15,867 nt of DNA from contig CAMWKC010000019.1 in the NCBI GenBank assembly GCA_947174735.1, positions 1 to 15,867 of the forward strand, given 5' to 3'. The notes beneath the pieces were generated by a model. That model ran no database searches. It saw only the letters and a list, made by a program, of their open reading frames with translations, and was not told the origin of the DNA. This stretch comes from an uncultured Porphyromonadaceae bacterium (GTDB lineage: Bacteria; Bacteroidota; Bacteroidia; Bacteroidales; Muribaculaceae). The position numbers and the translations under genes were made by a program. Shown here in pieces: positions 14,578-15,867 of the stretch; the first letter of the stretch is position 1; every line of letters starts with the position of its first letter.

Positions 14578-15120
14578 TTACTTTTTGAGAAGCTCACGAC
14601 CCTTTTCGATAGCTTGTTCGTTAAGGGGTATGAGTTTGTGGTGACGCTCGGGAAGCGATTTCTTGAGACCCTTGATAACATTCTCCATCGGGAGCTTGTA
14701 AGGCATAGCTTCAAGAAGAGCACCCATTACCACCATGTTATAAGCTTTGGAATTGCCTATTTCAAGAGTGGCGTCCATTGCGTCGATAGGATAGATGGTT
14801 ATATCGTCGCGAGTGGGACGGTTATGTATACCGTTGGTATCGTAGATAAGTATACCGCCGGGTTTTACTTTCGGAGCAAATTTGTCAAGACTCTGCTGGT
14901 TGAGAGCTATCACGACGTCATACTTGTCAAGTACGGGCGACGAAATCTTCTCGTCCGAAAGTATGACGGTTACGTTGGCTGTACCACCGCGCTGCTCGGG
15001 ACCGTAAGAAGGCATCCATGTCACCTCTTTATCGTCCATAAGGCCGGAATAAGCCAGAATCTTACCCATTGAGAGCACGCCCTGACCGCCGAAGCCGGCT
15101 ATGATGATTTCTTCTTTCAT
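14578..15120 (-). CDS. 2-oxoacid:ferredoxin oxidoreductase, gamma subunit
   Basis: A 180-residue gamma subunit of the pyruvate/2-oxoacid ferredoxin oxidoreductase superfamily, which oxidatively decarboxylates 2-oxoacids to acyl-CoA and reduces ferredoxin. Seen: GFGGQGV near the N-terminus (residues 9-15), WMPSYGPEQRGGTANVTVIL, and SPVLDKYDVVIALNQQSLDKF. Full length and typical for stand-alone gamma subunits. It lies 29 nt downstream of the beta subunit in the same direction. Whether the enzyme prefers 2-oxoglutarate (Kor) or branched-chain oxoacids (Vor) cannot be decided here, so no symbol is given. Confidence 0.9.
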   Translation of the reverse strand: MKEEIIIAGFGGQGVLSMGKILAYSGLMDDKEVTWMPSYGPEQRGGTANVTVILSDEKISSPVLDKYDVVIALNQQSLDKFAPKVKPGGILIYDTNGIHNRPTRDDITIYPIDAMDATLEIGNSKAYNMVVMGALLEAMPYKLPMENVIKGLKKSLPERHHKLIPLNEQAIEKGRELLKK

Positions 15121-15149
15121 GGTGTTTGTAGACAGGATAGAGTTAAAAA

Positions 15150-15867
15150 TCAGTTGTTCTTGAGGTCACCGAGAGGATACTTCTCAAACATGTTGGCTAC
15201 CATCCACTCGTTCGACTTCTCGGGGCTGAGTTTCCAGCCGGAGTTACATGTAGAAACGATTTCGACTACAGAAGTACCGCGTTTGGCGATAGCGTTCTCG
15301 AAAGCTTTCTTAAGAGCGGCTTTTGTCTTGCGGACATTTGCAGCGGTGTGTACCGACTGACGTGTAACATAGCATGTACCGTCGAGAATAGCCATGAGGT
15401 TAGTGATCTCAAGCGGGTGACCGTTAAGGTCGACACGGCGTCCGTAAGGAGTAGTGGCGGTTTTCTGACCAACCAGAGTCGTAGGAGCCATCTGACCGCC
15501 TGTCATACCGTAGATAGCATTGTTAACGAATACCATAACGATATTCTCACCACGGTTAGCGGCATGTATAGACTCGGCTGTACCTATGGCTGACATATCG
15601 CCGTCACCCTGATAAGTAAATACCACATCCTGCGGCCACAGACGGCTTATAGCAGTAGCTACGGCAGGTGCGCGGCCGTGAGCGGCCTCTACCCAGTCAA
15701 CATCGATGTAGTTGTAGGCGAATACGGCGCAACCTACGGGCGAGATGCCCACGGTGCGGTCGGTGATGCCCATTTCGGCTATGACCTCAGCCAAGAGTTT
15801 GTGTATAACACCCTGGCTACAGCCGGGGCAATAGTGCATGTGTACCTCGTCGAGAAGCTCAGGCTTG
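15150..15867 (-). CDS. 2-oxoacid:ferredoxin oxidoreductase, beta (TPP-binding) subunit, 5' partial
   Basis: Catalytic thiamine-pyrophosphate subunit of the same complex. The frame runs off the right edge (KPELLDEVHMHYCPGC), so the apparent Met at 15839 is internal. Visible are the CPGC motif, SPVGCAVFAYNYIDVDWVEA, AHGRAPAVATAISRLWP, and the TPP motif GDGD followed about 26 residues later by NN (GDGDMSAIGTAES to VMVFVNN), then YGMTGGQ. The C-terminus ends MFEKYPLGDLKNN. The gamma subunit follows immediately; an alpha subunit and perhaps a ferredoxin-like subunit are expected beyond the window. Confidence 0.92.
   Translation of the reverse strand, partial: KPELLDEVHMHYCPGCSQGVIHKLLAEVIAEMGITDRTVGISPVGCAVFAYNYIDVDWVEAAHGRAPAVATAISRLWPQDVVFTYQGDGDMSAIGTAESIHAANRGENIVMVFVNNAIYGMTGGQMAPTTLVGQKTATTPYGRRVDLNGHPLEITNLMAILDGTCYVTRQSVHTAANVRKTKAALKKAFENAIAKRGTSVVEIVSTCNSGWKLSPEKSNEWMVANMFEKYPLGDLKNN

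Noticed and set aside
14614-15072. Forward 152-residue open frame across the gamma subunit gene
   Set aside because: It is the antisense shadow of a clearly conserved oxidoreductase subunit.

Overview
The window looks like a chromosome segment from a member of the Bacteroidales (Bacteroidota), possibly a Muribaculaceae-type gut bacterium. This rests on menaquinone methyltransferase, a ferredoxin-linked 2-oxoacid oxidoreductase, Bacteroides-style mobilisation remnants and gene starts without clear Shine-Dalgarno sites. The family-level placement is an impression, not proven. Both edges cut through genes.

Left housekeeping block (1-4462). Three genes run forward: a menaquinone methyltransferase (5' end off-window), a U32-family protein overlapping it by ATGA, and a membrane protein with nucleoside-recognition (Gate) domains. 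They meet a reverse operon, rsmA followed by a MazG-like pyrophosphohydrolase, at a 17-bp perfect hairpin that probably terminates both strands. Right housekeeping block (14578-15867): reverse-strand gamma and beta subunits of a 2-oxoacid:ferredoxin oxidoreductase, the beta subunit running off the window.

Between them (about 4463-14577) lies an accessory island, much of it more A+T-rich than the flanks. Its left end holds a 329-nt structure with 108-nt inverted arms around three 28-nt tandem repeats, a hairpin, and the first 16 codons of what may be a truncated gene. Next comes a decayed mobilisation module: a candidate oriT palindrome, a GRPKDKKEK-type gene tail, a relaxase lacking its N-terminus and carrying a frameshift and a nonsense codon, and a protein with a C-terminal membrane helix. 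No integrase is visible, so the island looks stranded.

The main cargo is a two-gene restriction-modification locus. A 349-residue 'subunit M'-type protein is followed one base later by a 1324-residue protein that appears to join a GIY-YIG-like nuclease, an SF2 helicase, an N6-adenine methyltransferase and a C-terminal specificity region. Downstream in the same direction are a DUF2971 protein, an unknown protein apparently broken by a frameshift, a small Asn/Tyr-rich protein interrupted by TAG, a RhuM-like remnant with four in-frame TAGs, and an intact Bro-N/Fic fusion with a self-inhibitory-type C-terminus. Together this reads as a defence or toxin island, partly eroded, on the wreck of a mobilisable element.
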